A program made the position numbers and the translations under genes. A stretch of 64,000 nucleotides of DNA from the NCBI RefSeq assembly GCF_002102155.1, contig NZ_LQOU01000016.1, forward strand, positions 124,001 through 188,000, read 5' to 3'. The stretch is from Mycobacterium europaeum. Its GTDB lineage: Bacteria > Actinomycetota > Actinomycetes > Mycobacteriales > Mycobacteriaceae. The notes under the pieces are model-generated. The model had not been told where the DNA came from. It made no database searches and saw nothing but the letters and a program-made list of their open reading frames with translations. This document shows positions 1 to 8,150 of this stretch, in pieces; the first letter of the stretch is position 1, and each line of letters opens with the position of its first letter.

Positions 1-105
1 CCGCGCACGAAGCCGAGAATAATAGCCATCGCCGCCCCGGTGTGGGAAGCATGGCCACCCACTCTCCTGCTCAGAACCGCGGCCGGTGGACTAGCGTCGT
101 TGAGC

Positions 106-1197
106 ATGGCTATGCCTTTGAAGGGCAACGGGATTCGCATCGGTCGTCGGGCGAGCGTCGCGTTCGGTGTCTTCGTCGCCCTGGCCGTGTCCGCGGCGGG
201 GTTGCTGTGGGCCAAGTGGGCGCCCTACGCGGCGAAGGCCGCCGCCGCTCACCGGAGCCGCCACTGGTCCGGATCGAGCATCCTCACCGCAGGTGGCGTG
301 CACGCCGGGGACCGCCCGACTTGGCACGCCGCCGCGACGTTCTTCCACGCATACGTGTCGTCGATCTGGCCGGCGCTGATCGTGGCGCTGCTGATCAGCG
401 CCTCGGTGCAGGCGTTGCTGCCCCGGTCATGGCTGCCGCGCGCGTTGAACCGTCGAGGGGCGGTCTCCAGCGGGCTGGCCGCCGGGCTTGCGGGCATGCC
501 GTCGATGATGTGCGCGTGTTGCACCGCGCCGGTCGCCGTCACCTTGCGGCGCAACGGCATCACGCCCGCGGCGGCCGTCGCCTACTGGCTGGCGAACCCG
601 TTGCTCAACCCGGCGGTGCTGGTGTTCCTGTTCTTCGTCGCGCCCTGGCAATGGACGCTGACCAGGATGGTCGTCGGGGTCGCCACGGTGCTCGGCGTCG
701 CGGCTTCGGTGGGATGGGTCTCGCGCAGGTCCGGCGGTGAGCCCATCCCGGCGGGAACGCTCGCGGCGGCTGACGACGACGAGCCCGCGGGGCGGGCGCG
801 CAGGTTCGTGCGGGCCCTGCTGTCTCTGTGCCTGTTCCTGCTGCCCGAGTACGCCGTGCTGGTGCTGCTCGCGGGGGCGCTGCGGGGCTGGCTGCTCAGC
901 TTGGGCCAGCCGGCGCACCACGGACTGCTCCCGGGCCTTGTGCTGGTGCTGGTCGTCGCGGTCGCCGGGACGCTGATGGTCATCCCGACGGCGGGGGAGA
1001 TTCCGATCCTGCAGGGGCTGGCCCTGCTGGGCGCGTCGTCGGGGACGATCGGCGCGCTGCTGATCACCCTCCCTGCGGTGAGCGCTCCGGGTGCCGCCAT
1101 GGTCGCCCGCAGCTTCGGCTGGCGGGCCGTCGCAACCACGACGGCCGTGGTGATCGCGGCGGGACTGCTCGGGGCGGGCGTCCTCAGCTTGCTGTGA
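106..1197 (+). CDS. YraQ/UPF0718-type membrane permease
   Basis: Polytopic inner-membrane protein of about 363 residues. It resembles the permease (YraQ, UPF0718) family, whose transported substrate is generally unknown. Two hydrophobic halves are separated by a charged loop rich in Asp and Glu. The family hallmark is seen as a glycine/proline stretch followed by MMCACCTAPV, then an NPLLNPA motif; the clustered cysteines may bind a metal or thiol ligand. I chose the ATG at 106 because the protein then begins shortly before the first membrane segment. A GTG at 40 in the same frame would add 22 residues. No partner gene is adjacent. Family call fairly secure, function not. Confidence 0.75.
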   Translation: MAMPLKGNGIRIGRRASVAFGVFVALAVSAAGLLWAKWAPYAAKAAAAHRSRHWSGSSILTAGGVHAGDRPTWHAAATFFHAYVSSIWPALIVALLISASVQALLPRSWLPRALNRRGAVSSGLAAGLAGMPSMMCACCTAPVAVTLRRNGITPAAAVAYWLANPLLNPAVLVFLFFVAPWQWTLTRMVVGVATVLGVAASVGWVSRRSGGEPIPAGTLAAADDDEPAGRARRFVRALLSLCLFLLPEYAVLVLLAGALRGWLLSLGQPAHHGLLPGLVLVLVVAVAGTLMVIPTAGEIPILQGLALLGASSGTIGALLITLPAVSAPGAAMVARSFGWRAVATTTAVVIAAGLLGAGVLSLL

Positions 1198-1238
1198 GTC
1201 GCAACCCGCGCGGGTGGTCCTTGGGTACGTTCACTGTC

Positions 1239-2042
1239 ATGCCGAGGAAGCGTGACCGGGACGCCGAGGTGCCCGCCGCCGACTCGCTTGCGCCCCAGTA
1301 CCCGATCGAGTCCGTCGACAACGCCCTCAAGCTGTTGCTGCTGTTGGGCGAACGACCCGAGATCCGGTTGAGCGAGGCGACCCGCTACCTCGGCGTGGCG
1401 TCGTCCACCGCGCACCGGCTGCTGGCGATGCTGGCCTACCGCGGGTTCGTCCGGCAAGACCCGGTGTCAAAGGCCTATCTGCCGGGGCCGTCGTTGACCG
1501 GGGTGGCGTTCGCGATCTTCGGCCGCGTCGACATCCAGCGGACCGCCATGCCGATCATGCGACGCCTGAGCGAACAGCTGCGCGAAACCGTTCACGTCGG
1601 GATGCTCGACGGCGCCGGCGTCCGCTTTGTCGCCGCGGTGGAGGGCCCGGCGGCGGTGCGGGTGGCGTCCCGGTTGGGCCGCACCCTGCCCGCGCACTGC
1701 ACTTCGACGGGCAAGGTCATGCTGGCGCAGCTGCCCGAACCGGAGCTGCGCCAGCTGCTGCCGCACGAGCGGCTGGAACGCATCACGCCGTCCTCGATCG
1801 GTACCCGCACCGAGCTGGAGGCCGAGCTCGCCGCCATCCGCGAGCGCGGGTACGCGATCAATCGCGAGGAGAGCGAGGAGGGCGTGGCCTCGGTCGCGGT
1901 CCCCATACCCACACGGGCCCCGGGTTTGCGGCTCGCGCTCAACGCCGCCGCGCCCCAAAACCGGCTGGACATTTCCGGGTATGGCGCGGTGGCGGCCGCA
2001 CTTGTCAAGGCCGCCAAGGACATTGGTGATCAGCTGGGCTGA
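1239..2042 (+). CDS. IclR-family transcriptional regulator
   Basis: DNA-binding regulator of 267 residues with the IclR layout. An N-terminal winged helix-turn-helix (about residues 20-80, with LGVASSTAHRLLAML as the recognition region) is followed by an effector domain that carries the family stretch HCTSTGKVMLAQLP. IclR proteins often control aromatic-acid catabolism, including pca genes in other bacteria. The dioxygenase and pcaHGB genes a few kilobases away are therefore plausible targets, though this is inferred from proximity only. The ATG at 1239 lies 41 bp after the permease stop and starts the protein just before the usual IclR N-terminus. Confidence 0.88.
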   Translation: MPRKRDRDAEVPAADSLAPQYPIESVDNALKLLLLLGERPEIRLSEATRYLGVASSTAHRLLAMLAYRGFVRQDPVSKAYLPGPSLTGVAFAIFGRVDIQRTAMPIMRRLSEQLRETVHVGMLDGAGVRFVAAVEGPAAVRVASRLGRTLPAHCTSTGKVMLAQLPEPELRQLLPHERLERITPSSIGTRTELEAELAAIRERGYAINREESEEGVASVAVPIPTRAPGLRLALNAAAPQNRLDISGYGAVAAALVKAAKDIGDQLG

Positions 2043-2178
2043 GGTGCCCGAGCGATGCCGCGTCCGCGCGGCCTTCCGGTCGCAGTCGGCCGGCCACCGT
2101 GGGTTTCGTTCGGCGCACACCGCAATTGAGTAGTCTTACGGATTCCGGCGAGTAGCGGCCTGCCGCAGGCTGATTGGC

Positions 2179-2469
2179 ATGACCGTTCCCGATAGCATGT
2201 CCAAAACCACCGCTGCCTTCTTCGTTCAAGCGGCTGTCGCGTTCGCGATCAGCTTCGTGACCGCGCTGGGCGGCATCTACCTGCTCCCGCTCGACCTGTG
2301 GCAGCGATCCTTCCTCGGCATCACGTTCCTGTTCTTGGTGTCGAGCGCGTTCACGTTGGCCAAGGTGATTCGCGACCAGCAGGAAGCCGCCACGGTGCGC
2401 GTGCGACTCGACGAGGCCCGGATCGAGAAACTGCTGGCCGACTACGACCCGCTCAATGCCGCGAACTGA
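2179..2469 (+). CDS. YiaA/YiaB two-helix membrane protein
   Basis: Small membrane protein of 96 residues with two hydrophobic helices (about residues 11-34 and 41-61) and a charged C-terminal tail rich in Arg, Asp and Glu. The start MSKTTAAFF after a short leader and the SAFTLAKVIRDQQE segment match the YiaA/YiaB two-helix domain, whose biochemical role is unknown. An alternative ATG lies at 2197. It stands alone between the IclR gene and an acyltransferase gene. The flanking gaps (2043-2178 and 2470-2628) show no clear feature. Confidence 0.7.
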   Translation: MTVPDSMSKTTAAFFVQAAVAFAISFVTALGGIYLLPLDLWQRSFLGITFLFLVSSAFTLAKVIRDQQEAATVRVRLDEARIEKLLADYDPLNAAN

Positions 2470-2628
2470 GTAGTACTACGCAGGCCCGACGCGTAGAACT
2501 GCGCGGGTGCCGGCCCCGCGCGGTCGGCGATGCTTCATCCATGGCATCCGCCACAGCACCTCCGGGCCGCAGCGCCGCCCAATTCCCTGCTTCGACAATA
2601 GGTTTCCCGAGAGGATCGGAACATTCCC

Positions 2629-3945
2629 ATGGCAGCTCTCACCAGATTCCCGGACGTCGCCCAAGTCGCGGCGGCCACTCCGGCTGACCGCGATCGTGTC
2701 CTGGACGTCATCCGCATCACGTCGCTGATCGGTGTCGTGCTCGGCCACACCGTGATGGCCATCAGCGTCATCCGCAACCACGTCCTGATCTGGGACAACC
2801 TGCTGACCACCTCGGCGGTGTTCCAGGCGGCGACCTGGATCCTGCAGATCATGCCCCTGTTCTTCTTCGCCGGTGCCGCGGCCTGCCTGTCCTCGTGGTC
2901 CGTCGGCACCAACTGGGGTGACTGGCTGATGAAACGCTGCACGCGATTGTTCCGGCCCGTGTTCTACTACCTGGCGTTCTGGGCGGTGGCGCTGACGATG
3001 CTGTATCACGCTTTGCCACAACATATCTACGAGCCGGTGGCCGGCGTCAGCACGCAGCTGCTGTGGTTCCTGGGCGCCTACGTGCTGGTGCTGGCCGCCA
3101 TGCCGGTGCTGTACCGCATCACCACCGCGGGGCGTCTCGCCGCCGCCGTGGCCGGTGTCTACGGGGCCATCGCGGCGATCGACGCCGTCCGGTTGCACTG
3201 GCCGGCCATGATGCCCCTGGGCTACCTCAACCTGGCCGTCTGGCTCATCCCCGCCATGTTCGGCGTCGCCTACCGCCGCCGGCTGCTCACCGGGCGCGCC
3301 GCGCTGGCGGTCGCGGCCGCCTTCTTCGCCGTCGACGTCGCCCTGGTGCACTGGGGCCCGTACCAGATCAGCATGGTCGGCACCGGTGATCACCAGCTCT
3401 CCAACACCAGCCCGCCGTCGCTGCTGCTGGCCGGGCACGCAATCATCCTGAGCGCCTTGGCGATCGCCGCCGCGCCGGCGATCGCACGCTGGGCCCGGCG
3501 ACCGCGGGTGTGGTGGTGGACCGCGATCGGCAACTCCGGGGCCATGACCCTGTACCTGTGGCACATGCCCGTGCTGCTGGGCGTGCACCTGGCCTTCGAC
3601 TACCTCGGCTGCCCACGCTATCCGGGCGCGCAGGACTTCCTCGCCGTCAGCCTTGCGCAGCTGCTCGTCGTGGTCGTCGCCGTCGCAGCGCTCTTCGTCG
3701 CGCTGCGGCCGTTGGAGAACAACCCGCTGGCCGGCTGGGACGGCGCCCCCACGGTGACCTCGCGCGGGCGCGGAGCGGCCATCGGTGCCCTGCTGTGCGT
3801 GGCGGGCGTGGCCATCCTCGCCGCGATCAGGTGGGGGCTCAAAGACGACGGCCTGGTGTGCATGGCCGTGATGGTGACCGCGCTGGTCGGCGCCCGGGTG
3901 CTGGCCGCCGCGCCGGCAAAGCACCTCACCACGGCGCGCTCGTAG
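2629..3945 (+). CDS. Acyltransferase-3 family membrane protein
   Basis: Integral membrane protein of 438 residues with about ten hydrophobic segments. It begins with a short cytosolic stretch and DRDRVLDVIRITSL, the position where acyltransferase-3 (OafA/NodX type) enzymes carry their conserved Arg and His residues. These enzymes usually move acetyl or other acyl groups onto cell-surface glycans or lipids; the acceptor here cannot be told. A purine-rich GAGAGGATCGGA precedes the ATG and supports the start. It is convergent with the response regulator downstream, with a strong hairpin between them. Confidence 0.8.
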   Translation: MAALTRFPDVAQVAAATPADRDRVLDVIRITSLIGVVLGHTVMAISVIRNHVLIWDNLLTTSAVFQAATWILQIMPLFFFAGAAACLSSWSVGTNWGDWLMKRCTRLFRPVFYYLAFWAVALTMLYHALPQHIYEPVAGVSTQLLWFLGAYVLVLAAMPVLYRITTAGRLAAAVAGVYGAIAAIDAVRLHWPAMMPLGYLNLAVWLIPAMFGVAYRRRLLTGRAALAVAAAFFAVDVALVHWGPYQISMVGTGDHQLSNTSPPSLLLAGHAIILSALAIAAAPAIARWARRPRVWWWTAIGNSGAMTLYLWHMPVLLGVHLAFDYLGCPRYPGAQDFLAVSLAQLLVVVVAVAALFVALRPLENNPLAGWDGAPTVTSRGRGAAIGALLCVAGVAILAAIRWGLKDDGLVCMAVMVTALVGARVLAAAPAKHLTTARS

Positions 3946-3959
3946 GTGGAGGCTTCGTT

Positions 3960-3995
3960 GACCCGCGGGGCGGTCGGCCGGCCGCCCCGCGGGTC
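3960..3995. terminator. Hairpin between convergent genes
   Basis: A perfect 14-bp inverted repeat (3960-3973 paired with 3982-3995) with an 8-base loop lies between the acyltransferase stop and the response-regulator stop, and overlaps the latter. It is very GC-rich and lacks a clear T-run on either side, as is common for mycobacterial hairpin terminators. It could serve both converging transcripts. Confidence 0.6.
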
Positions 3996-4659
3996 ACGGT
4001 TCTTCGTCGAGGCCGTGCTCGATGGCGTAGCGGGCCAGCTCCACCCGGTTGCCGACCTGGAGTTTGCGGAAGGTCGCCTGCACGTGATTCTCGACCGTGC
4101 GGTGGCTCAGGGACAGTCTCTGCGCAATCTGCTTGGCGGACAGCCCCTTTGCCACATACCGCAACACCTCGGTCTCGCGTTCGGTGAGGCTGGGCCGGGC
4201 GGGACCGTCGTCGTTGCCCTGTGCGATACGCCGATATTCCCCCAACACCAGCCCGGCCAGGCTCGGGGTGAACACGGCGCGGCCCTCAGCTGTCGCCGTC
4301 ACGGCCTGCGCCAGTTCCGATTTGGAGGCGCTCTTGACCAGATAGCCAGTGGCGCCGGCCTTCACGGCTTCCAGCACATCGTCTCGCTCGTCGGAGGCCG
4401 AGAGCACCAGCACCCGCGACGACGGGGAGACCGCGAGCACCCCCGCGGTCGCTTCCGCGCCGTCGCCGTCGGGCAACTGCATATCCATCACCACCACGTC
4501 TGGCTTGACCACGGCCGCCCGCCGCCGGGCGGCGGCGACACTGTCGGCGGTGGCGACCACGGTGAAGCCGTCTTCGGCCAGGTCGCGGGCGACGGCATCG
4601 CGCCAGATGGGATGGTCGTCGACGACCATCACCGTCGTCGTGGGGGTGTCACCGGCCAT
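3994..4659 (-). CDS. NarL/LuxR-type response regulator
   Basis: Two-component response regulator of 221 residues. The N-terminal receiver domain shows the acidic pair DD (residues 14-15), the phospho-acceptor Asp59 in VVMDMQLPDGDG, and the conserved Lys in YLVKSAS. The C-terminal LuxR helix-turn-helix contains LTERETEVLRYVAKGLSAKQIA. The start at 4659 overlaps the last 11 bases of the kinase gene, so the two are translationally coupled. This puts the start at MAGDTPTTTV rather than further upstream. It is in the same regulator class as DosR, but its kinase lacks DosS-like GAF domains, so I do not call it DosR. Confidence 0.88.
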   Translation of the reverse strand: MAGDTPTTTVMVVDDHPIWRDAVARDLAEDGFTVVATADSVAAARRRAAVVKPDVVVMDMQLPDGDGAEATAGVLAVSPSSRVLVLSASDERDDVLEAVKAGATGYLVKSASKSELAQAVTATAEGRAVFTPSLAGLVLGEYRRIAQGNDDGPARPSLTERETEVLRYVAKGLSAKQIAQRLSLSHRTVENHVQATFRKLQVGNRVELARYAIEHGLDEEP

Positions 4660-5809
4660 GGTGTGCCTTTCCGCGTGGCAGGCACAACTCCCACTCGGTG
4701 CCTTCTCCGGGCTCGCTGCGCAGGCGGGCCGTGCCGCCCAGCGAAGCCAGCCGCCCCACGATCGATTGGGAGATGCCGAGGCGCCCCTGGCCGGCGGCCT
4801 CCTCGAGCCGGCCGGCGGCGATTCCCACACCGTCGTCGCGGATGCTGACCACCACGGAATCGCCCAGGTCTTCGACGAGCACGAACGCGTGCGCGCCGGG
4901 GCCGGCATGCGCGGCCACGTTGTCCAGCGCATTGCCCACCGCCGCGTTCAGTTCGGTGCCCACCCGGCGACCCAAGGGCACCGGCGTGGCGGGCAGGCTC
5001 AGCGACACCAGGTCGGATTCCCGGCTGCGCAGCAGGGTGCGCAGGTCGATGGTGGCGCCGTCGGTGTCCTGGTCGACGTCCGTGGCGGCCAGCCACCGCC
5101 GCAGCGCGCGTTCCTGCTCGCTGGCCAGTTCGGCGAGTTCCGCGGTGGCGCCGCCGATTTCGTGGCCCTTCTTGGCCACCAGCGCCAGCACCTGGATGGC
5201 ACCGTCATGGACTTGGCGGGACAGGCGTTCCCGTTCCTGCACCGCGGCCGTCAACCGGGCCGCCCGCTGGAGTTCGTCGTGGGCGCGCCGCGCGGTTTGG
5301 GCGGCCATGCCGATCGCCATGCCGATCGCCAGCTCGATGATGACGGTGGCGTTGTGCCCCAGGTTGAGGGCGAAATAGTTCTTGACCCCGAAATTGGTGG
5401 CCATCACCACCAGGCCCGTGAGCATGCCGCCGGCGGGACCGAACAGGATGGCGGCCGAGATGGTCGGGTTGCTGGCCCACAGCGTGGTCGGCCAGGTCTG
5501 GTTCTCGGACGCCCAGTGTGGGGTGGTGACGATGGTGTTCGACGCCATCAGCAGCACGGCGATCACGATCTCGGCGAGCACCCACGCCGGTCGGCGGCCG
5601 AACCCGCGCAGGTACGCCAGCGCGCACGCCGCGCTCCAGCCGATGAGCACCGCGAACAGCGCCCAGCCCAGCGCGGGCCGACGCAGATCCGGGTTGATGG
5701 CGATCTGAAAGCCGGTGGCGTAGACGCAGCTCAGCAGCCTGAACACCTGCGCCGCACGCCATAACGGCGTGGTCGGATCGGGGTCGCTTTTCGCCATCGA
5801 GGTCAGCAT
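4649..5809 (-). CDS. MacS-type membrane sensor histidine kinase
   Basis: Sensor kinase of 386 residues. The first 170 residues hold about five or six hydrophobic segments with short loops and no large extracellular domain. A HisKA_3 dimerisation segment follows with the phospho-acceptor His201 in SRQVHDGAIQVL. The ATPase domain carries an N-box (about 293-301) and a DDGVGI G1 box (about 325-330). The arrangement fits the actinobacterial MacS/DUF5931 kinase family, paired with NarL regulators, and the partner follows with an 11-base overlap. The signal sensed is unknown. A second ATG at 5797 is possible. Confidence 0.85.
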   Translation of the reverse strand: MLTSMAKSDPDPTTPLWRAAQVFRLLSCVYATGFQIAINPDLRRPALGWALFAVLIGWSAACALAYLRGFGRRPAWVLAEIVIAVLLMASNTIVTTPHWASENQTWPTTLWASNPTISAAILFGPAGGMLTGLVVMATNFGVKNYFALNLGHNATVIIELAIGMAIGMAAQTARRAHDELQRAARLTAAVQERERLSRQVHDGAIQVLALVAKKGHEIGGATAELAELASEQERALRRWLAATDVDQDTDGATIDLRTLLRSRESDLVSLSLPATPVPLGRRVGTELNAAVGNALDNVAAHAGPGAHAFVLVEDLGDSVVVSIRDDGVGIAAGRLEEAAGQGRLGISQSIVGRLASLGGTARLRSEPGEGTEWELCLPRGKAHHGR

Positions 5810-5840
5810 AAGTGTGGGCCGGATTGCGGGAGGGAAGATC

Positions 5841-6563
5841 TCAGTCGGCCGGCAACCGGGCCACCTCGTGACGCCAGGCGGCGCCGGTGTGCAGCGACGG
5901 CCCGAGGTCGGGCAGGTCGTCCCAATCGGCGTCGTCGATGTCCCGCAGGCTGCCGCCGGCAGCCTTCACCCGCAACGACATTCGGGCCAGCGCGTCGACG
6001 CTGATGGCCTGCAGCACCGCCTGCGGCACGGTGGCGGCCGCGCTGGTGATCCCGTGCCCGCGGCAGATCACCACCGGCCGTCCGCGCATGGCCGCCACCA
6101 TCTGCCTGCCCAGCGCCGGCGTGCGGATCAGCACCGCACGCTCGTAGACGGGCACACCTCCGCGGGCCAGCCGCGCGCCCGGAATGTCGTAGGCGCCGTA
6201 GATCGGCCGGATCGCGATGCCGGCCAGGTCGGCGGCGACGACGGCGGGCGGGTGCAGGTGCGCGACGGCCCGGTGCGCCGGATCGGCCAGCATGGTCTCC
6301 ACGTGGATGGGCAGTTCGTTGGGCACGCGGTACCCGTCGAGTTCGTCGTCGGCGCCCGCTCCGCCGTCGAAGGTGATCAGCCGGATGTCGCTGGGCCGGG
6401 TGAACGCCACCCCGGCATCGGTGTCGCTGCGGCAGCGAACGAGCAGGTGTTCGTCGTCGACTCGCAGGCTCAGGTGGCCGAGCACGCCGTCGACCAGGCC
6501 GCGGGCCGCGGCCACCCGGCAGCCCTGTGCCACCAGGGCGCGTTGCTCGTCGAGGGAGGTCAT
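5841..6563 (-). CDS. Class II aldolase-type decarboxylase
   Basis: Class II aldolase/adducin-fold enzyme of 240 residues. Metal-binding histidines appear in AHLHPP (His102, His104) and RGHGI (His170), with the acidic residue Glu83 in NELPIH, as in fuculose-phosphate aldolase relatives. In actinobacterial phthalate operons the decarboxylase that converts dihydroxyphthalate to protocatechuate belongs to this family. The location, last in an overlapping set with a dioxygenase and a diol dehydrogenase and near pcaHGB, makes that role likely here. The 4-bp overlap with the SDR gene fixes the start. The substrate is inferred from context; a sugar-phosphate aldolase is the main alternative. Confidence 0.78.
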   Translation of the reverse strand: MTSLDEQRALVAQGCRVAAARGLVDGVLGHLSLRVDDEHLLVRCRSDTDAGVAFTRPSDIRLITFDGGAGADDELDGYRVPNELPIHVETMLADPAHRAVAHLHPPAVVAADLAGIAIRPIYGAYDIPGARLARGGVPVYERAVLIRTPALGRQMVAAMRGRPVVICRGHGITSAAATVPQAVLQAISVDALARMSLRVKAAGGSLRDIDDADWDDLPDLGPSLHTGAAWRHEVARLPAD

Positions 6564-7354
6564 CGCGGTGCGGCCAGCCCGAATCCGCCGTCGGGGCGGA
6601 CGGTTTCGCCGGTGATCCCGCGGGCGCGGTCGGAGGCCAGGAACACGAAACTCCAGGCGTGGTCCGCCCCGGTGAGCGCGACGTTCAGCGGTGTGCGCGC
6701 GGCCACCTCCTTTGCCCGACCGGGGGTGTCGTCCAGGCGGACGTCCTCGAGGCCCAGGCTGGCGAGCCCGCGCAGGTCGGTGCCCAGCGTGCCGCCCGGC
6801 GCCACCGCGTTGACCCGGATCCGCGGCGCCAGCTCGTGGGCCAGGGCGGCCACCAGGCCGCGGACGGCGAACTTCGACGCCACGTACAGCGCGCCGCCGC
6901 GCCCCGGATAGAAGGACGAGGCGGACGCGGTCAGGATGATCGAGGGTCCCGTGCCGGATCGCAGCCGGGGGAGCGCCGCCTTGACGGACTGCAGCTGGCT
7001 CAGCACGTTGGTGCGAAACATCTCGTCGAACGCGCCGGGGAGGTCGTCGGCGGAGATGTCGCCGATGCCCCGGTAGAAGTCGAAGATTCCGACGCAGTGG
7101 ACCAGGGTGTCCAACCCGCCGTGGGCATCGACCGCGGCGTCGACCGCTCGTTCATTGGCATCGCGGGTGACCGCGTCGCCCTCCACGACCGGGACGCCGG
7201 GCAACTCCGCGCGCAGGCGCTCGCACTTCTCGCGATCGCATTCCAGCGCAGCGACTTTGGCGCCCTCGGCGCGGAAGGCGTCGAGGGCGGCCCGGCCGAT
7301 CCCGGAACCGGCGCCGACGACCAGCGCCCGCTTGCCGTCCAGCCAGCCCGTCAT
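6560..7354 (-). CDS. SDR-family cis-dihydrodiol dehydrogenase (predicted)
   Basis: Short-chain dehydrogenase/reductase of 264 residues with a Rossmann nucleotide site VVGAGSGIG near residue 15 and a catalytic YVASK preceded by a serine-rich TASASSFY. The protein ends in a normal SDR C-terminus (GETVRPDGGFGL). It overlaps both neighbours by 4 bp, inside the dioxygenase set. The expected job is NAD-dependent rearomatisation of the cis-dihydrodiol made by the dioxygenase, as BphB/PhtB-type enzymes do. The family is certain; the substrate is inferred from the operon. Confidence 0.82.
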   Translation of the reverse strand: MTGWLDGKRALVVGAGSGIGRAALDAFRAEGAKVAALECDREKCERLRAELPGVPVVEGDAVTRDANERAVDAAVDAHGGLDTLVHCVGIFDFYRGIGDISADDLPGAFDEMFRTNVLSQLQSVKAALPRLRSGTGPSIILTASASSFYPGRGGALYVASKFAVRGLVAALAHELAPRIRVNAVAPGGTLGTDLRGLASLGLEDVRLDDTPGRAKEVAARTPLNVALTGADHAWSFVFLASDRARGITGETVRPDGGFGLAAPR

Positions 7355-7614
7355 CGCGGGGCCTCCTCGTCCGGCAGCAGCGGGGAGTGCGGATTACCGA
7401 CCATCGCCGCCAGGGTGCGACTGTTCTGCCGCGTCAGGGCCTCCACCTCCAGCGCGTCCAGGGTGATCCATTGCCCCGATCGCGGCGCGCTGATCAGCAA
7501 CCTCGACCCGTTGCGGGTGTCGACGCGGCGCACCACCACCTCGGTGAATTCGTTTGCGACGACGAGGGGTTCGCCGACCGTCCCGTCCAGGAGCCGCTGC
7601 AGTTCCTCGCTCAC
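7351..7614 (-). CDS. Small conserved protein in dioxygenase operon
   Basis: Protein of 87 residues with no recognised catalytic motif, no cysteine pair and no membrane segment. The central part (about residues 15-60) looks like a small beta-rich fold with the phrase VVRRVDTRNGSRLLI. I recall similar short actinobacterial proteins being labelled dihydrodiol dehydrogenase, which seems to be an annotation by association. It overlaps the SDR and beta-subunit genes by 4 bp on each side, so it must be expressed with the dioxygenase. It is not a ferredoxin, because it has no Cys or Rieske motif. Function unknown. Confidence 0.7.
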   Translation of the reverse strand: MSEELQRLLDGTVGEPLVVANEFTEVVVRRVDTRNGSRLLISAPRSGQWITLDALEVEALTRQNSRTLAAMVGNPHSPLLPDEEAPR

Positions 7615-8150
7615 AGGAACACCGCCAGGTTTTGCATCCGCAGCACCGATTCGTCGGCGATGATGGTACGCCGGGCCAACTTCCAGCCGTCCCCGCTACG
7701 GCGCAGCAGGTCCTCGCGGCCGCACGACAGCAGCGCGCTCTCGTTCACGTCACCCCGGCTGCGGAACAGCAGCTCGGCCGATTCGACCCACAGGTGCACG
7801 GGGTCCTCACCCTCGAAGGTGCGCACATTGGTGACGAAGTGACGCAGCCGCGACGGCGGGTCCTCGGCCCAGGCGTGTTCGGTGGCCATCCGGGCGACGC
7901 GCTGGCTCAGCGAATACTTGTCCTCGTCGAAGTGCGCCATTCCCGGGCCCCTAACCGGTGACGCGTCGAACCCGGCACCCCGGGCGGTGGTGACCCGCAC
8001 GGGCATCACGTAGCGGACGTCGTCGGTCAGCGTCTGCAGCCACTCCTCGTACCGCTGGGCATCGAGCAGGTAGGCCTCGTCGACCAGGAACTGGTGGGCC
8101 TGCTGATGCCGGAGGTCATGAAACGGCAAGCAGGCCAACGGCTTTTTCAT
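7611..8150 (-). CDS. Aromatic-ring-hydroxylating dioxygenase, beta subunit
   Basis: Small structural subunit of a Rieske non-haem iron oxygenase, 179 residues, of the cystatin/SnoaL-like fold. Typical features are an N-terminal helix QQAHQFLVDEAYLLD followed by YEEWLQTLTDDVRYVMPVRV. The ATG at 8150 was preferred over an upstream start in the same frame because it gives an exact ATGA overlap with the alpha-subunit stop. This matches the other junctions in the operon. With the alpha subunit it should form the terminal oxygenase. No ferredoxin or reductase gene is adjacent. Confidence 0.87.
   Translation of the reverse strand: MKKPLACLPFHDLRHQQAHQFLVDEAYLLDAQRYEEWLQTLTDDVRYVMPVRVTTARGAGFDASPVRGPGMAHFDEDKYSLSQRVARMATEHAWAEDPPSRLRHFVTNVRTFEGEDPVHLWVESAELLFRSRGDVNESALLSCGREDLLRRSGDGWKLARRTIIADESVLRMQNLAVFL

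Noticed and set aside
3994..5809. Two-component system as DosRS
   Set aside because: The regulator is NarL-like, but the kinase has a multi-helix membrane domain and no GAF heme domains, so it fits the MacS type instead.
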